The notes under the pieces are model-generated. The model was not told where the DNA came from. It did no database searches and was given only the letters and a program-made list of their open reading frames with translations. This document shows positions 1 through 7,215 of a stretch of DNA of 64,000 bases, piece by piece. Within the stretch, counting starts at the first letter, position 1. Each line of letters starts with the position of its first letter. The position numbers and the translations under genes are program-made. This DNA is from an uncultured Sphingomonadaceae bacterium (GTDB lineage Bacteria > Pseudomonadota > Alphaproteobacteria > Sphingomonadales > Sphingomonadaceae), in NCBI GenBank assembly GCA_902806235.1, contig CADCVW010000095.1:51782-115781 (forward strand). Direction: 5' to 3'.

Positions 1-377
1 GCGATCATGTTGGGGATGCCCTGCGTCCGGTTGGAGCTGAGCTGAGCGCGCAGGTCGAACGGCTCCAGCGCGCCTTCAACGTCAGCGGCGAGCACCTCGG
101 CGGGCGCGCGGTCCTGTACCGTAGCGAGCACGAGCGCCACCAACCCCTTGGTGATCGCGGCATTCGAATCGGCGAGGAAGTGGAGCCGGCCGTCGTCGCG
201 CACCTGCGGGTAGACCCAGACCGAGGCGGAGCAGCCGGGGACCAGGGTGGCGTCCGTCTTGAGCGGTTCGGGCATGGGCTCCAGCGAGCGGCCGAGGTCG
301 ATCAGCAGGCGGTAGCGGTCGTCAGGTTCGAGCAGCTCGTAATCGTCGTGGATGGCGGACAGCGGCTGATCGGTCAT
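1..377 (-). CDS. sufE: SufE family cysteine desulfuration protein (3' end cut by window edge)
   Basis: SufE accepts sulfane sulfur from the cysteine desulfurase SufS and passes it to the SufBCD scaffold for Fe-S cluster assembly in the cytosol. The reading frame begins with an ATG at 377 and runs off the left edge after about 125 residues, near the usual 135-145 aa of the family. The acceptor cysteine sits in a VPGCSASVW motif near residue 49, matching the conserved PGC of SufE, and the distal TQGIPNMI stretch also fits the family. No other suf genes lie in the window. The upstream 279 bases (378-656) show no convincing gene; they contain an A/T-rich patch around 505-525 that could carry its promoter. 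Identification from motif recall, fairly sure. Confidence 0.88.
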   Translation of the reverse strand, partial: MTDQPLSAIHDDYELLEPDDRYRLLIDLGRSLEPMPEPLKTDATLVPGCSASVWVYPQVRDDGRLHFLADSNAAITKGLVALVLATVQDRAPAEVLAADVEGALEPFDLRAQLSSNRTQGIPNMI

Positions 378-616
378 GGCGCGGAGGTAGCGACGGGCGG
401 CACGGACGCCAAGGTGTGCGGTCGCCTGTTCCTGCCGAAGAAGATCAGGCCTGTTTACTTCCTGAGTTCGCTCTTCAGCAAGCAATCCTAATTGTGTGCG
501 AGTACGGCAAAAGTAAAATAATATTGTCTGGTTCGGGCGGGCGGACCTCTGACCTGTGTAGCGCCAGTGATCCGGGCCGGCGCAAAGGATAGGGCGCGTG
601 GGCGGTGTAGGACAGC

Positions 617-645
617 GCGGGGCGGCGCCGCGCGGGCGGCCCCGC
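617..645 (-). terminator. GC-rich hairpin downstream of the psp operon
   Basis: A perfect 7-bp stem (GCGGGGC at 617-623, GCCCCGC at 639-645) lies 12 bases past the last stop codon of the psp operon on the minus strand. There is no T-tract after it, so it is at best a non-canonical terminator or an mRNA 3'-end stabiliser. Confidence 0.35.
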
Positions 646-656
646 CCGGTCGCGGG

Positions 657-893
657 TCAGAGGTCCACGCCGACGGCGATCGCCTCCAGCTTGCGCACCC
701 GCTCCCGCAAATCGGCAAGCTCGATGCGGGCTCCGGCGGGGGAGGAGGGCTCCGTCCCGCAGCCGCCGCCCGGACGGGCGAGCTCCTGGCGCTTGAGGTC
801 AAGCCAGCCGCTCCAGGCGCGCAGTCCCGCGAAGGCGCCGATGGCGAAGGCGAGCAGGCCGGCGGCGGCGGGGATGAGCCATTGCAGGTCCAT
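657..893 (-). CDS. Small membrane/coiled-coil protein, last gene of the psp operon
   Basis: Seventy-eight residues starting at the ATG at 893. Residues 5-25 form one hydrophobic segment (IPAAAGLLAFAIGAFAGL), followed by a basic juxtamembrane stretch, a Gly/Pro-rich linker, and a C-terminal heptad-like helix (LADLRERVRKLEAIAV). I do not recognise a named family. The layout, one N-terminal membrane helix followed by a short cytoplasmic coiled coil, is that of PspB, and it resembles the neighbouring 78-aa protein at 907-1143. It lies 13 bases after that gene on the same strand, so it is almost certainly co-transcribed with pspABC from the sigma-54 promoter at 2733-2750. A role in envelope stress or in PspA/PspC anchoring is inference. 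Longer upstream starts exist but would overlap the neighbour. Confidence 0.65.
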   Translation of the reverse strand: MDLQWLIPAAAGLLAFAIGAFAGLRAWSGWLDLKRQELARPGGGCGTEPSSPAGARIELADLRERVRKLEAIAVGVDL

Positions 894-906
894 GTCGAGG
901 TCCTCC

Positions 907-1143
907 CTAACGGTCGCGCAGCTGCTCGATCTCGTGATCGAGCGTCGAGGAGCGATCGGTGGCGATGCGTTCAAGCACGGCGATCCGATCCTTGAGGTCA
1001 CGGACCTCGGCGCGGAGGCGGTCGGCCTCCGGATCGTTCGCCGGCGGGAGCGCACGCATCCGGCGCTCGTGCTTGTATCTGCTTTGCAGCATCCCCGCGC
1101 AGATCGCGGCGAGCGGGATCAGCACCCAAATCCAACTAGACAT
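907..1143 (-). CDS. Small PspB-like membrane/coiled-coil protein in the psp operon
   Basis: Seventy-eight residues from an ATG at 1143 with a GGAGG-type ribosome site just upstream. Residues 3-20 are hydrophobic (SWIWVLIPLAAICAGML), followed by a basic patch (RYKHERRMR) and a long charged helix with regular hydrophobic spacing (LRAEVRDLKDRIAVLERIA), so a single-pass membrane protein with a cytoplasmic coiled coil is predicted. This is the architecture of PspB, although the diagnostic PspB tail (HPNWR-like) is absent and the true PspB is encoded at 1553-1828. It sits 29 bases after pspC and 13 bases before the next 78-aa gene. Function unknown; an accessory Psp membrane component is the simplest inference. 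Confidence 0.75.
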   Translation of the reverse strand: MSSWIWVLIPLAAICAGMLQSRYKHERRMRALPPANDPEADRLRAEVRDLKDRIAVLERIATDRSSTLDHEIEQLRDR

Positions 1144-1172
1144 GGCCGTTCCTCCCTGTTCCGCGCATCCGC

Positions 1173-1553
1173 TCAGCGCAGGTTGTCGATCTCGCGGGCG
1201 AGCCCGCTGTTGCTGCTGGTGACGTACATCTCGATCTCGGCCAGCCGCCGGTCGATGTCGCGGAAGGTGGCGCGCACGTCGCGAGTGGAGCGGCGCGGGT
1301 TAGTTCGGACGCCCTGCCAGAACTTCGCTTCCTCCGGATCGCTGTACAGCCCCGACGGCCTGTCCTTGGCGATCCAAGCGACCAGCCAGTAAGCAAGCAG
1401 CGTCCAGGGGAAGCCGCCCATCAGCGTGAGCACGACCACGCCCACGCGGACCAGGGTGGCGTCCCAGCCGGTGTAGTCGGCGAGACCCGAGCAGACGCCG
1501 AGCCACTTGCGGTTCGGCTTGTCGAGGTAGAAGGCGGTGCGGCGCGCGGACAT
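1173..1553 (-). CDS. pspC: Phage shock protein C (PspC domain, envelope stress response)
   Basis: PspC is the inner-membrane sensor of the phage shock response; with PspB it recruits PspA away from the activator PspF when the membrane is damaged. The 126-aa product has the PspC domain over about residues 6-65, including the family hallmark KPNRKWLGVCSGLADYTG followed by two hydrophobic segments around residues 34-60. A C-terminal helix (RDVRATFRDIDRRLAEIEMYVTSS) is likely a coiled coil facing the cytoplasm. Its ATG overlaps the pspB stop codon by one base (ATGA-type junction near 1553), so translation is probably coupled. The length is close to E. coli PspC (119 aa). Confidence 0.93.
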   Translation of the reverse strand: MSARRTAFYLDKPNRKWLGVCSGLADYTGWDATLVRVGVVVLTLMGGFPWTLLAYWLVAWIAKDRPSGLYSDPEEAKFWQGVRTNPRRSTRDVRATFRDIDRRLAEIEMYVTSSNSGLAREIDNLR

Positions 1554-1828
1554 CAGCGGGTCCTTTCCTGACGGATGGCGGGGGGCGTCGGGTCGTTGCA
1601 GACCGCGCGCCAGTTAGGGTTTTCGAGCGTCATGATCCGCTCGATGGTGCACAGCCGCTCGTCCAAGCGGCGGGCGGTATCGTGGAGCTCGTCGAGCAGC
1701 TGCTCGTCCTCCCGGCTGATCCCGCCGCTCCGCTTCCACTGCGTGACATAGTGGAGGATGAGCCAGGGCAGTCCGATGAAGAGGATCCCGATGACGATCG
1801 GGATGGCGATGGCTTCGCCCGGACCCAC
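1553..1828 (-). CDS. pspB: Phage shock protein B (envelope stress response membrane protein)
   Basis: PspB is a small inner-membrane protein that works with PspC to signal envelope damage to PspA. The 91-aa product has one N-terminal membrane helix (residues about 6-27) and a cytoplasmic coiled coil in which the conserved PspB pattern LLDELHDTARRLDERLCTIERIM ends in the signature ENPNWR, comparable to the HPNWR end of the E. coli protein. A 15-20 residue tail follows that signature. The gene starts 3 bases after pspA and overlaps pspC, so pspA-pspB-pspC are translated as a block. Confidence 0.93.
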   Translation of the reverse strand: MGPGEAIAIPIVIGILFIGLPWLILHYVTQWKRSGGISREDEQLLDELHDTARRLDERLCTIERIMTLENPNWRAVCNDPTPPAIRQERTR

Positions 1829-1831
1829 GGC

Positions 1832-2506
1832 TCAGCCCTCCGCGGCCTGGACGCGACGAGCCTTGAGCACGGCGAGCTCGGCCTCGACCTTTTCCGCCGT
1901 GCGGAGTTCGGCGATCTGCTCCTCCAGGCTCTTGCCCTCGGCGTCGATGCCGGCGGCGTCGGCGCGGCCTTCTGCAAGGTCGACGCGGCGCTCCATCATC
2001 TCGAAGCGCGAGAAGGCGTCGTCGACGCGCGCGCCGGCGTAGGCTTCGCGCATCTTGGTGCGGTTGTGCGCCGATTCGAGCCGGGCGGAGATGCTGTTCT
2101 GCCGGGCGCGCGCCTCGCGGAGCTTGGCCTGGAGCTTGGCGATGTCGGCCTCCGACGCGCGGAGCGCTTCGTCGATCACGCCGATCTCCCGGCCGAGCTG
2201 GCCAGCCATGTCGGCCGCCTTGTTCTTCTCGACGAGCGCGGCCTTGGCGAGGTCCTCGCGGCCCTTGGACAGCGCCAGCTCCGCCTTCTCCGTCCAGCTG
2301 TCCTGCAGCCCTTCGAGCTTGGCGATGTGCCGGCGCATCTCCTTCTGGTCGGCGATGGAGCGGGCGGCCGAGGCGCGGACCTCCACTAGCGTTTCCTCCA
2401 TCTCAAGGATGATCATGCGGATCATCTTGGCCGGATCCTCCGCGCGATCGAGAAGGTCGGTGAAATTGGCGGCGACGATGTCGCGGGTGCGGGAGAAGAT
2501 GCCCAT
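1832..2506 (-). CDS. pspA: Phage shock protein A (PspA/IM30 family)
   Basis: PspA is a peripheral inner-membrane protein of the ESCRT-III-like PspA/IM30/Vipp1 family. It inhibits PspF in unstressed cells and oligomerises on damaged membranes to limit proton leakage. The product is 224 aa, the usual length. It begins MGIFSRTRDIVAANFTDLLD, the standard amphipathic N-terminus, followed by EDPAKMIRMIILEMEETL and long coiled-coil helices over nearly the whole protein. The start at 2506 is chosen because AGGAG lies 10 bases upstream and because the family begins exactly there; longer in-frame extensions upstream are not PspA-like. It is the second gene after the sigma-54 promoter, 26 bases behind a 47-aa membrane-peptide gene. 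Confidence 0.96.
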   Translation of the reverse strand: MGIFSRTRDIVAANFTDLLDRAEDPAKMIRMIILEMEETLVEVRASAARSIADQKEMRRHIAKLEGLQDSWTEKAELALSKGREDLAKAALVEKNKAADMAGQLGREIGVIDEALRASEADIAKLQAKLREARARQNSISARLESAHNRTKMREAYAGARVDDAFSRFEMMERRVDLAEGRADAAGIDAEGKSLEEQIAELRTAEKVEAELAVLKARRVQAAEG

Positions 2507-2532
2507 GGTACGTGTACTCCTCGTGATCGGGA

Positions 2533-2676
2533 TCAGGCGCGAACGCTGCGCTCGGCCGCGGTACCCCGCTCGGCAGGCGCGATGGCGCTGGCGACGAACA
2601 GCGTCGACATCAGGACGGCGGCGAACAGGCTGGTGACGGTGCGGCCGATGTCGGTGGTGCGGGTGAACTGGAACAT
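2533..2676 (-). CDS. 47-aa membrane peptide, first gene of the psp operon
   Basis: Forty-seven residues starting at ATG 2676 with a strong AAGGAGGC ribosome site ending 5 bases upstream. The central part (TVTSLFAAVLMSTLFVASAIA, about residues 16-36) is a single hydrophobic helix and the tail is short and charged (PAERGTAAERSVRA). The helix ending in an A-rich stretch could also be read as a signal peptide, so membrane-anchored peptide versus small exported peptide is open. It is the first cistron downstream of a canonical sigma-54 promoter and lies 26 bases before pspA, so it should be induced strongly by PspF. I do not recognise a named family. Confidence 0.72.
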   Translation of the reverse strand: MFQFTRTTDIGRTVTSLFAAVLMSTLFVASAIAPAERGTAAERSVRA

Positions 2677-2732
2677 GATAGCCTCCTTGTGGAATTCGTC
2701 GGCCGGCGATCTCGTCGGCCATGCAAAGGGCA

Positions 2733-2750
2733 ATGCACCAGGCGTGCCAA
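2733..2750 (-). promoter_or_regulatory. Sigma-54 (-24/-12) promoter of the psp operon
   Basis: On the minus strand the bases read TTGGCACGCCTGGTGCAT. This matches the sigma-54 consensus TGGCACG-N4-TTGC, with the invariant GG and GC exactly 10 bases apart (GG at 2748-2747, GC at 2736-2735). Transcription should begin near 2723, giving a leader of about 47 bases before the 47-aa peptide gene. The divergent neighbour is PspF, the sigma-54 activator known to drive psp promoters, which makes the call strong. Confidence 0.9.
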
Positions 2751-2803
2751 CTGCTTGCACCTCGAGAAAACAACGGCTTAGCGTTCACCGAGCATTTAGG
2801 CGC

Positions 2804-2820
2804 TTGCCAAAGATTGGCGC
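2804..2820. promoter_or_regulatory. Inverted repeat between pspF and the psp operon, candidate PspF enhancer site
   Basis: GCCAA-AGA-TTGGC (2806-2818) is a perfect 5-bp inverted repeat about 60 bases upstream of the sigma-54 promoter and about 20 bases before the pspF start. Activators of this class bind upstream enhancers and often repress their own gene from the same site. Assigning it to PspF is inference. Confidence 0.4.
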
Positions 2821-2838
2821 ATCGCGCTGATTATCGGG

Positions 2839-3858
2839 GTGGAACGCGCAACCCAGCTCGTGGGCGAGTCGCCCGCCTTCCTTGACGTGATGGAACTCGC
2901 GAGCCGGGCGGCGTCGCTCAACCGGCCGGTGCTGGTGATCGGCGAGCGCGGTACGGGCAAGGAGCTGGTCGCCGAGAGGCTGCACCGCTTGTCCAACCGC
3001 TGGGCCGCGCCCCTCGTCACAATGAACTGCGCGGCGCTGCCCGAGACGCTGATCGAGGCCGAACTGTTCGGCCACGAGGCCGGGGCGTTCACCGGGGCGG
3101 GGCGCGCGCGGGCGGGGCGGTTCGAGGAGGCCGACGGGGGCACGCTGTTCCTCGACGAGCTCGCGACGCTGAGCGCCCCCGCGCAGGACCGGCTGCTGCG
3201 CGCGATCGAATATGGCGAGGTGACGCGGGTCGGCGCTAACAAGGTGCTCACGGTCGACGTGCGGATCGTGGCGGCGACGAACGAGAACCTGCCTGGCCTG
3301 GTCGAGCGGGGGCGGTTCCGCGCCGACCTGCTCGACCGCTTGTCCTTCGAGGTGGTGACGCTGCCCCCGTTGCGCGCGCGGGCGGGGGACGTGCCGTTGC
3401 TGGCGGACTTCTTCGGGCGGCGGATGGCGGCGGAGCTGGGCTGGAGCCGCTGGCCGGGGTTCGCCGAGGAAGCGTCGGCTGCGATGGCGGCGCACGGCTG
3501 GCCGGGGAACGTGCGCGAGCTGCGCAACGCGGTGGAGCGCTCCGTGTATCGCTGGGACGACCCGGAGCGCCCGGTGGCGCGGGTAGAGGTCGACCCGTTC
3601 GCCTCGCCGTGGGCGCCGGGCGCGGCGGCGGCGGCCGAGCCCGCGCGGGAGGCGGCACCGGAAGCAGCGACCACCGCGTCCGAGCCGGCCGCCGACCTGC
3701 GCGGCGCAGTGGCTGCCTACGAGCGCGGGTTGCTGGAGGCGGCGCTGGCCAAGCACCGCTTCAACCAGCGCCGCGCGGCGGCCGCGCTGGGCTTGAGCTA
3801 CGACCAGCTGCGCCACGCGATGCGGCGGCACAAGCTGGCAGGTGTCGAGGCGGCCTGA
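2839..3858 (+). CDS. pspF: Psp operon transcriptional activator PspF (sigma-54 enhancer-binding protein)
   Basis: PspF is an AAA+ activator that remodels sigma-54 RNA polymerase at psp promoters and is held inactive by PspA. The 339-aa product has no N-terminal sensory domain, as expected of PspF. Visible motifs are Walker A GERGTGKE (about 35-42), the sigma-54-contacting GAFTGA loop (82-87), Walker B LFLDE (103-107), the arginine-finger region, and a C-terminal helix-turn-helix (RRAAAALGLSYDQLRHAMRRH). An Ala/Pro-rich linker of about 40 residues separates the AAA+ and DNA-binding parts. Translation starts at a GTG. It is divergent from the psp operon, the classical arrangement. Confidence 0.95.
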   Translation: MERATQLVGESPAFLDVMELASRAASLNRPVLVIGERGTGKELVAERLHRLSNRWAAPLVTMNCAALPETLIEAELFGHEAGAFTGAGRARAGRFEEADGGTLFLDELATLSAPAQDRLLRAIEYGEVTRVGANKVLTVDVRIVAATNENLPGLVERGRFRADLLDRLSFEVVTLPPLRARAGDVPLLADFFGRRMAAELGWSRWPGFAEEASAAMAAHGWPGNVRELRNAVERSVYRWDDPERPVARVEVDPFASPWAPGAAAAAEPAREAAPEAATTASEPAADLRGAVAAYERGLLEAALAKHRFNQRRAAAALGLSYDQLRHAMRRHKLAGVEAA

Positions 3859-3916
3859 CGGCTTGCCTTTTGGCCCGCGTCGCGCGTTAGGCGAGACGGA
3901 TCAACAGGAGGCCCAT

Positions 3917-4534
3917 ATGACATTCCAAGTCGCCCCGCTCCCCTACGACTACGCCGCGCTCGAGCCGACGATCGACGCAGCCACCATGCGGCTGCACCAC
4001 CAAAAGCACCACCAGACTTACGTCGACAATTTGAACAAGGTGGTCGAGGGCGATAGCACGCTGAAGGGAAACGAGCTCGAAGCGCTGCTGGCGAACGTCT
4101 CCGGGCGGCCCGCGGCGGTGCGCAACAACGGCGGCGGGCACTGGAACCACAGCTTCTTCTGGGAGATCATGGGGCCGGGCGACGGGAGCCGGCGGCCGGA
4201 GGGCGGGCTCGGCGAGGCGATTGGGTCGGCGTTCGGCTCGTTCGAAGGAATGCAGGAGCAGTTCAACAACGCAGGCGTGGGCCGCTTTGGCTCCGGCTGG
4301 GTGTGGCTGGTGGCGGACGCCTCCGGTGGCCTCCGCGTCACGTCCACGCAGAATCAGGACAATCCGCTGATGGACGTGGCGGAGGTGCGCGGGACGCCGA
4401 TCCTGGGCAACGACGTATGGGAGCACGCCTATTACCTGACCTACAATAACCGGCGCGCGGATTACCTGAAGGCGTGGTGGAAGGTGGTGAACTGGGACAA
4501 GGTGCAGGAGCGCTACGCGGGGGTGGGGCGGTAG
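3917..4534 (+). CDS. sodB: Superoxide dismutase (Fe/Mn family)
   Basis: Converts superoxide to hydrogen peroxide and oxygen in the cytoplasm. The 205-aa product starts at ATG 3917 behind an AGGAGG site (3906-3911) and begins FQVAPLPYDYAALEPTIDAATM, typical of the family. Metal ligands are recognisable: the first His in MRLHHQKHHQTYVDNLN, the second in GGGHWNHSFFWEIM, and the C-terminal pair in a DVWEHAYYL motif. GWVWLV and other Fe-SOD-type positions suggest iron rather than manganese, but metal choice cannot be settled by eye. It follows pspF on the same strand after 58 bases; a functional link to Psp is not implied. Confidence 0.95.
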   Translation: MTFQVAPLPYDYAALEPTIDAATMRLHHQKHHQTYVDNLNKVVEGDSTLKGNELEALLANVSGRPAAVRNNGGGHWNHSFFWEIMGPGDGSRRPEGGLGEAIGSAFGSFEGMQEQFNNAGVGRFGSGWVWLVADASGGLRVTSTQNQDNPLMDVAEVRGTPILGNDVWEHAYYLTYNNRRADYLKAWWKVVNWDKVQERYAGVGR

Positions 4535-4570
4535 CTTGGCCGGGGCGGGCCGCTTTAGACCTGCCTAGCT

Positions 4571-4665
4571 CGTCATCCCCGCGGAAGCGGGGGTCCATAA
4601 CTCTCAACGTTCGCGGGTGCGCACCTCCTGCTGTGGAGGTTATGGATTCCGGCCTTCGTGGAGTT
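4571..4665. repeat. Imperfect palindromic intergenic element between sodB and yciB
   Basis: The element opens with a small hairpin (CCCCGCGGAAGCGGGG, 4577-4592). The flanking GTCCATAAC (4593-4601) is answered by GTTATGGATTCC (4639-4650), giving an outer inverted repeat of about 9-11 bp around a GC-rich loop. It lies between the convergent 3' ends of sodB and yciB, so it may serve as a bidirectional 3'-end structure. It looks like a REP/BIME-type dispersed element; only this copy of this exact type was seen here. Confidence 0.6.
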
Positions 4666-4700
4666 GACGGGACTATTAGGAGGCGGAGTCAATGGACCGT

Positions 4701-5303
4701 CTATTGCGGCGGCACCGGCGCGTCCTTCGGGCCTTCCGCGTCGAAGCCGTGACGGGTCAGCAGAGGCAGCTGGCTGAGCGCGAAGGCGAAGGACACGATC
4801 GGCACGCCCCAGACCTTCACTGTTAGCCAGCTGTCGAAGCTCAGCAGCGCGCGCATGGACTCATTCAGCGCGGCCATCACGGCGAAGAACACTGCCCAGT
4901 TGCGCGACAGCAGCAGCCAGCCGCGATCGGTGAGGCCGGGAAAGGCGGGGCCGAACAGGTAACGAAGCAGGGGCTTGCCCCGGAGCAGACCGGCGGCGAG
5001 CAGCAGCGCGAAACCGGCGTAGATGATCGTCGGCTTCAGCTGGATAAATTTCTCGTCGTGGAGGTAGATGGTGAGGCCACCGAAGCCGATCACGAGCACG
5101 GCCGACAGCCAGGTCATCGGCGAAACGCGGCGGTGCTTCAGCAGACCGACGATCAGCGCGATGCCGATGGCACCCATGAACACGGCGGTGCCGGTGATCA
5201 CGCCGTACAGCTTGTAGGCGAGAAAGAAGACCAGCAGCGGCCCGAAATCGAGGGCAAAGTTGAGCAGGCCGGAGCCGCGCTCGGGCGCACCGCCGGTACT
5301 CAT
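4701..5303 (-). CDS. yciB: Inner membrane-spanning protein YciB / septation protein A family
   Basis: YciB (IspZ/ISP-A) proteins are polytopic inner-membrane proteins tied to cell-envelope integrity and septation; the biochemical activity is not settled. The 200-aa product has about five to six hydrophobic segments and family signatures: an N-terminal LNFALDFGPLLVFFLAYK, the KPTIIYAGFALLLAAG segment, and the NWAVFFAVMAALNE motif. The start codon overlaps the ftsY stop by 4 bases (5300-5303), so it is translationally coupled and forms an operon dapF-ftsY-yciB on the minus strand. Confidence 0.9.
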   Translation of the reverse strand: MSTGGAPERGSGLLNFALDFGPLLVFFLAYKLYGVITGTAVFMGAIGIALIVGLLKHRRVSPMTWLSAVLVIGFGGLTIYLHDEKFIQLKPTIIYAGFALLLAAGLLRGKPLLRYLFGPAFPGLTDRGWLLLSRNWAVFFAVMAALNESMRALLSFDSWLTVKVWGVPIVSFAFALSQLPLLTRHGFDAEGPKDAPVPPQ

Positions 5304-6235
5304 GCCTCCTCCGGGGGCAAGCCGACGATCGCGCGGGCGGTGGCGCGCGGGTCGAAAGGGCGGAGGTCGTCGATACCCTCGCCGACGCCGATGGCGTGGA
5401 TGGGCAGTCCGTACTTCTCGGCCGCCGCGACGAGCACGCCGCCGCGCGCCGTGCCGTCGAGCTTGGTCATGACCAGGCCGTTCACGCCCGCGGTGTCCTT
5501 GAACACCTCGACCTGGGCGAGCGCGTTCTGGCCGTTGGTGGCGTCGAGAACGAGGATTACGTTGTGCGGCGAAGCCGGGTTAAGGCGGCCGAGCACCCGG
5601 CGGATCTTGGCCAGCTCGTCCATCAGCCCCTGCTTGTTCTGCAACCGCCCCGCCGTGTCGACGATCAGCGCGTCGATGCCCTCGGCCGTGGCGCGCTTGA
5701 CGCCGTCGTAGACGATACCGGCGGCGTCGGCCCCTTCCTTGCCGGCGATGAGCGGAACGCCGGCGCGATCGGCCCAGACCTGGAGCTGGCCGATGGCGGC
5801 GGCACGGAAGGTGTCGCCAGCGGCGAGCAGCACGCCGTAATCCTGCTCGACGAGGAGGTGGGCGAGCTTGGCGATGGTGGTGGTCTTGCCTGAGCCGTTG
5901 ACGCCGATCACCAGCAGCACCTGCGGGCGCGGAAAGGCCTCGATCTCGAGCGGGATCGCGACGGGACGGAGGATGCGCTCGATCTCGTCGGCGGCCACGC
6001 CAAGCACCGCCTCGCGGCTCAGGCCGCGCTCGAAGCGAGCGGCGGCGAGCTGTTCGCGAATGCGGCCGGCGGCGGCGGGGCCGAGGTCGGCAGCGATCAG
6101 CGCCTCCTCAACCGCGTCGAGCGTTTCTTCGTCGAGCGCGGCGCGGGTGAACAGGCCGGCGAGGTCGCCGCCGAGCCGGTCGGAGGTGCGGCGGAAGCCG
6201 CCGCTCAGGCGCTGGAGCCAGGGTTGGTCGGTCAT
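5300..6235 (-). CDS. ftsY: Signal recognition particle receptor FtsY
   Basis: SRP receptor GTPase that docks Ffh-ribosome complexes at the SecYEG translocon for co-translational insertion of membrane proteins. The 311-aa product has the N domain (about 1-95) followed by the G domain: G1 [10 protein letters not shown] at 111-120, [15 protein letters not shown], the G3 DTAGRLQNK motif and G4 [10 protein letters not shown]. The long acidic A domain of E. coli FtsY is missing, as in many alphaproteobacteria. The partner Ffh is encoded 1 kb away on the opposite strand (7216-8703). It lies 9 bases after dapF and overlaps yciB. Confidence 0.96.
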   Translation of the reverse strand: MTDQPWLQRLSGGFRRTSDRLGGDLAGLFTRAALDEETLDAVEEALIAADLGPAAAGRIREQLAAARFERGLSREAVLGVAADEIERILRPVAIPLEIEAFPRPQVLLVIGVNGSGKTTTIAKLAHLLVEQDYGVLLAAGDTFRAAAIGQLQVWADRAGVPLIAGKEGADAAGIVYDGVKRATAEGIDALIVDTAGRLQNKQGLMDELAKIRRVLGRLNPASPHNVILVLDATNGQNALAQVEVFKDTAGVNGLVMTKLDGTARGGVLVAAAEKYGLPIHAIGVGEGIDDLRPFDPRATARAIVGLPPEEA

Positions 6236-6244
6236 TGCGGCACG

Positions 6245-7066
6245 CTATAGCCCGGCCGCGCCGCCGCCCGCCAGCGCCGCGGAATCGAAGCGGCCGGCGA
6301 AGACGAAGGTCGCGGGGCCGGTCATGCGGACGGCGCCGCCCGCCTCCCAAGCGACGTGGAGCTCGCCGCCGGGGAGGTTGACGCGGACGGGCGAGGCAGC
6401 CAAGCGGCGCCGGATCGCGGCGACGGCGGTCGCGCAGGCCCCGGTGCCGCAGGCGAGGGTGAGGCCGGCGCCGCGCTCCCACACGCGCAAGGCGAGGCCG
6501 CCGTCCTCAATGCTCGCGACGTTGACGTTGACGCGCTCGGGGAAGAGTGGGTCGCGCTCGATGAGCGGGCCGAGGCGGGCGAGGTCGACGGCGTCTACGT
6601 CGGGCACGAAGAAGACGACGTGGGGGTTGCCGACGTTGACCGCCGCGCAGTCGACGAGGTCGTCCCAGGCTACTGGTAGCCGTTCCGTATCAAGCGGGTA
6701 GGCGAGGGGGATGCGATCCCACGTGAAGCGGGGGACGCCCATGTCGACGGTGACGTCCGACCCGTCGACCGCCGTGCGGAGCAGGCCGCCGCCCGTCTCG
6801 ATCACGGCCGCCCGCCCGAGCTTCGCGGCGACGCAACGCGAGGCATTGCCGCACGCGCCGACTTCGGACCCGTCCGCGTTGAACACGCGCATCCGCACGT
6901 CGGCAAGGCTGCTGCGCTCGAGCAGGATCAGCTGGTCGCAGCCGACGCCCGTTCGGCGGTCAGCGACCGCGCGGGCGAGCGGGGCGTCCACGGGGAGCGG
7001 GACGTCGCGCGCGTCGATCACGACGAAGTCGTTGCCGAGCCCGTGCCATTTCTCGAAGGCGATCAT
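6245..7066 (-). CDS. dapF: Diaminopimelate epimerase
   Basis: Interconverts LL- and meso-diaminopimelate, the penultimate step of lysine synthesis and the source of the peptidoglycan crosslinking residue. The 273-aa product contains both catalytic cysteines in family motifs: Cys72 in GACGNASRC and Cys206 in ACGTGAC, plus the N-terminal KWHGLGNDF signature. The ATG at 7066 is chosen because the family starts at exactly this MxFxKxHGLGND pattern; upstream in-frame sequence is low-complexity. In many relatives a radical-SAM methylthiotransferase gene (mtaB) lies between dapF and ftsY; here they are 9 bases apart with nothing between. Confidence 0.96.
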   Translation of the reverse strand: MIAFEKWHGLGNDFVVIDARDVPLPVDAPLARAVADRRTGVGCDQLILLERSSLADVRMRVFNADGSEVGACGNASRCVAAKLGRAAVIETGGGLLRTAVDGSDVTVDMGVPRFTWDRIPLAYPLDTERLPVAWDDLVDCAAVNVGNPHVVFFVPDVDAVDLARLGPLIERDPLFPERVNVNVASIEDGGLALRVWERGAGLTLACGTGACATAVAAIRRRLAASPVRVNLPGGELHVAWEAGGAVRMTGPATFVFAGRFDSAALAGGGAAGL

Positions 7067-7110
7067 CCGGGTGGTAAGTAGGAGGACGACGACGGGAGGT
7101 CCACCGGAGC

Positions 7111-7139
7111 CGTTGACCGGGCGCGCCCTCCGGCGTATC
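7111..7139 (+). promoter_or_regulatory. Putative sigma-70-type promoter for ffh
   Basis: TTGACC (7111-7116), a 17-base spacer and TATCCG (7134-7139) give a plausible -35/-10 pair about 75 bases upstream of ffh in the dapF-ffh divergent region. The -35 is good, the -10 only moderate; no other candidate in this gap looked better. Confidence 0.4.
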
Positions 7140-7215
7140 CGCGCGCCGTGTTCCCGTTCACGCCGGCCGACGCGTTGCGTCCGCCGGCGTTTTCGGCGTT
7201 GAGAAGGGCCGCCCC

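Noticed and set aside
2785..3831. A 348-codon open frame antisense to pspF
   Set aside because: It is the mirror of a strongly supported gene, rich in Arg, Pro and His as expected of GC-rich antisense frames, with no recognisable domain or ribosome site.
6236..6244. A lost mtaB gene between dapF and ftsY
   Set aside because: The two genes are only 9 bases apart and no remnant is present. The expected order is recalled from other alphaproteobacteria and may not apply here.
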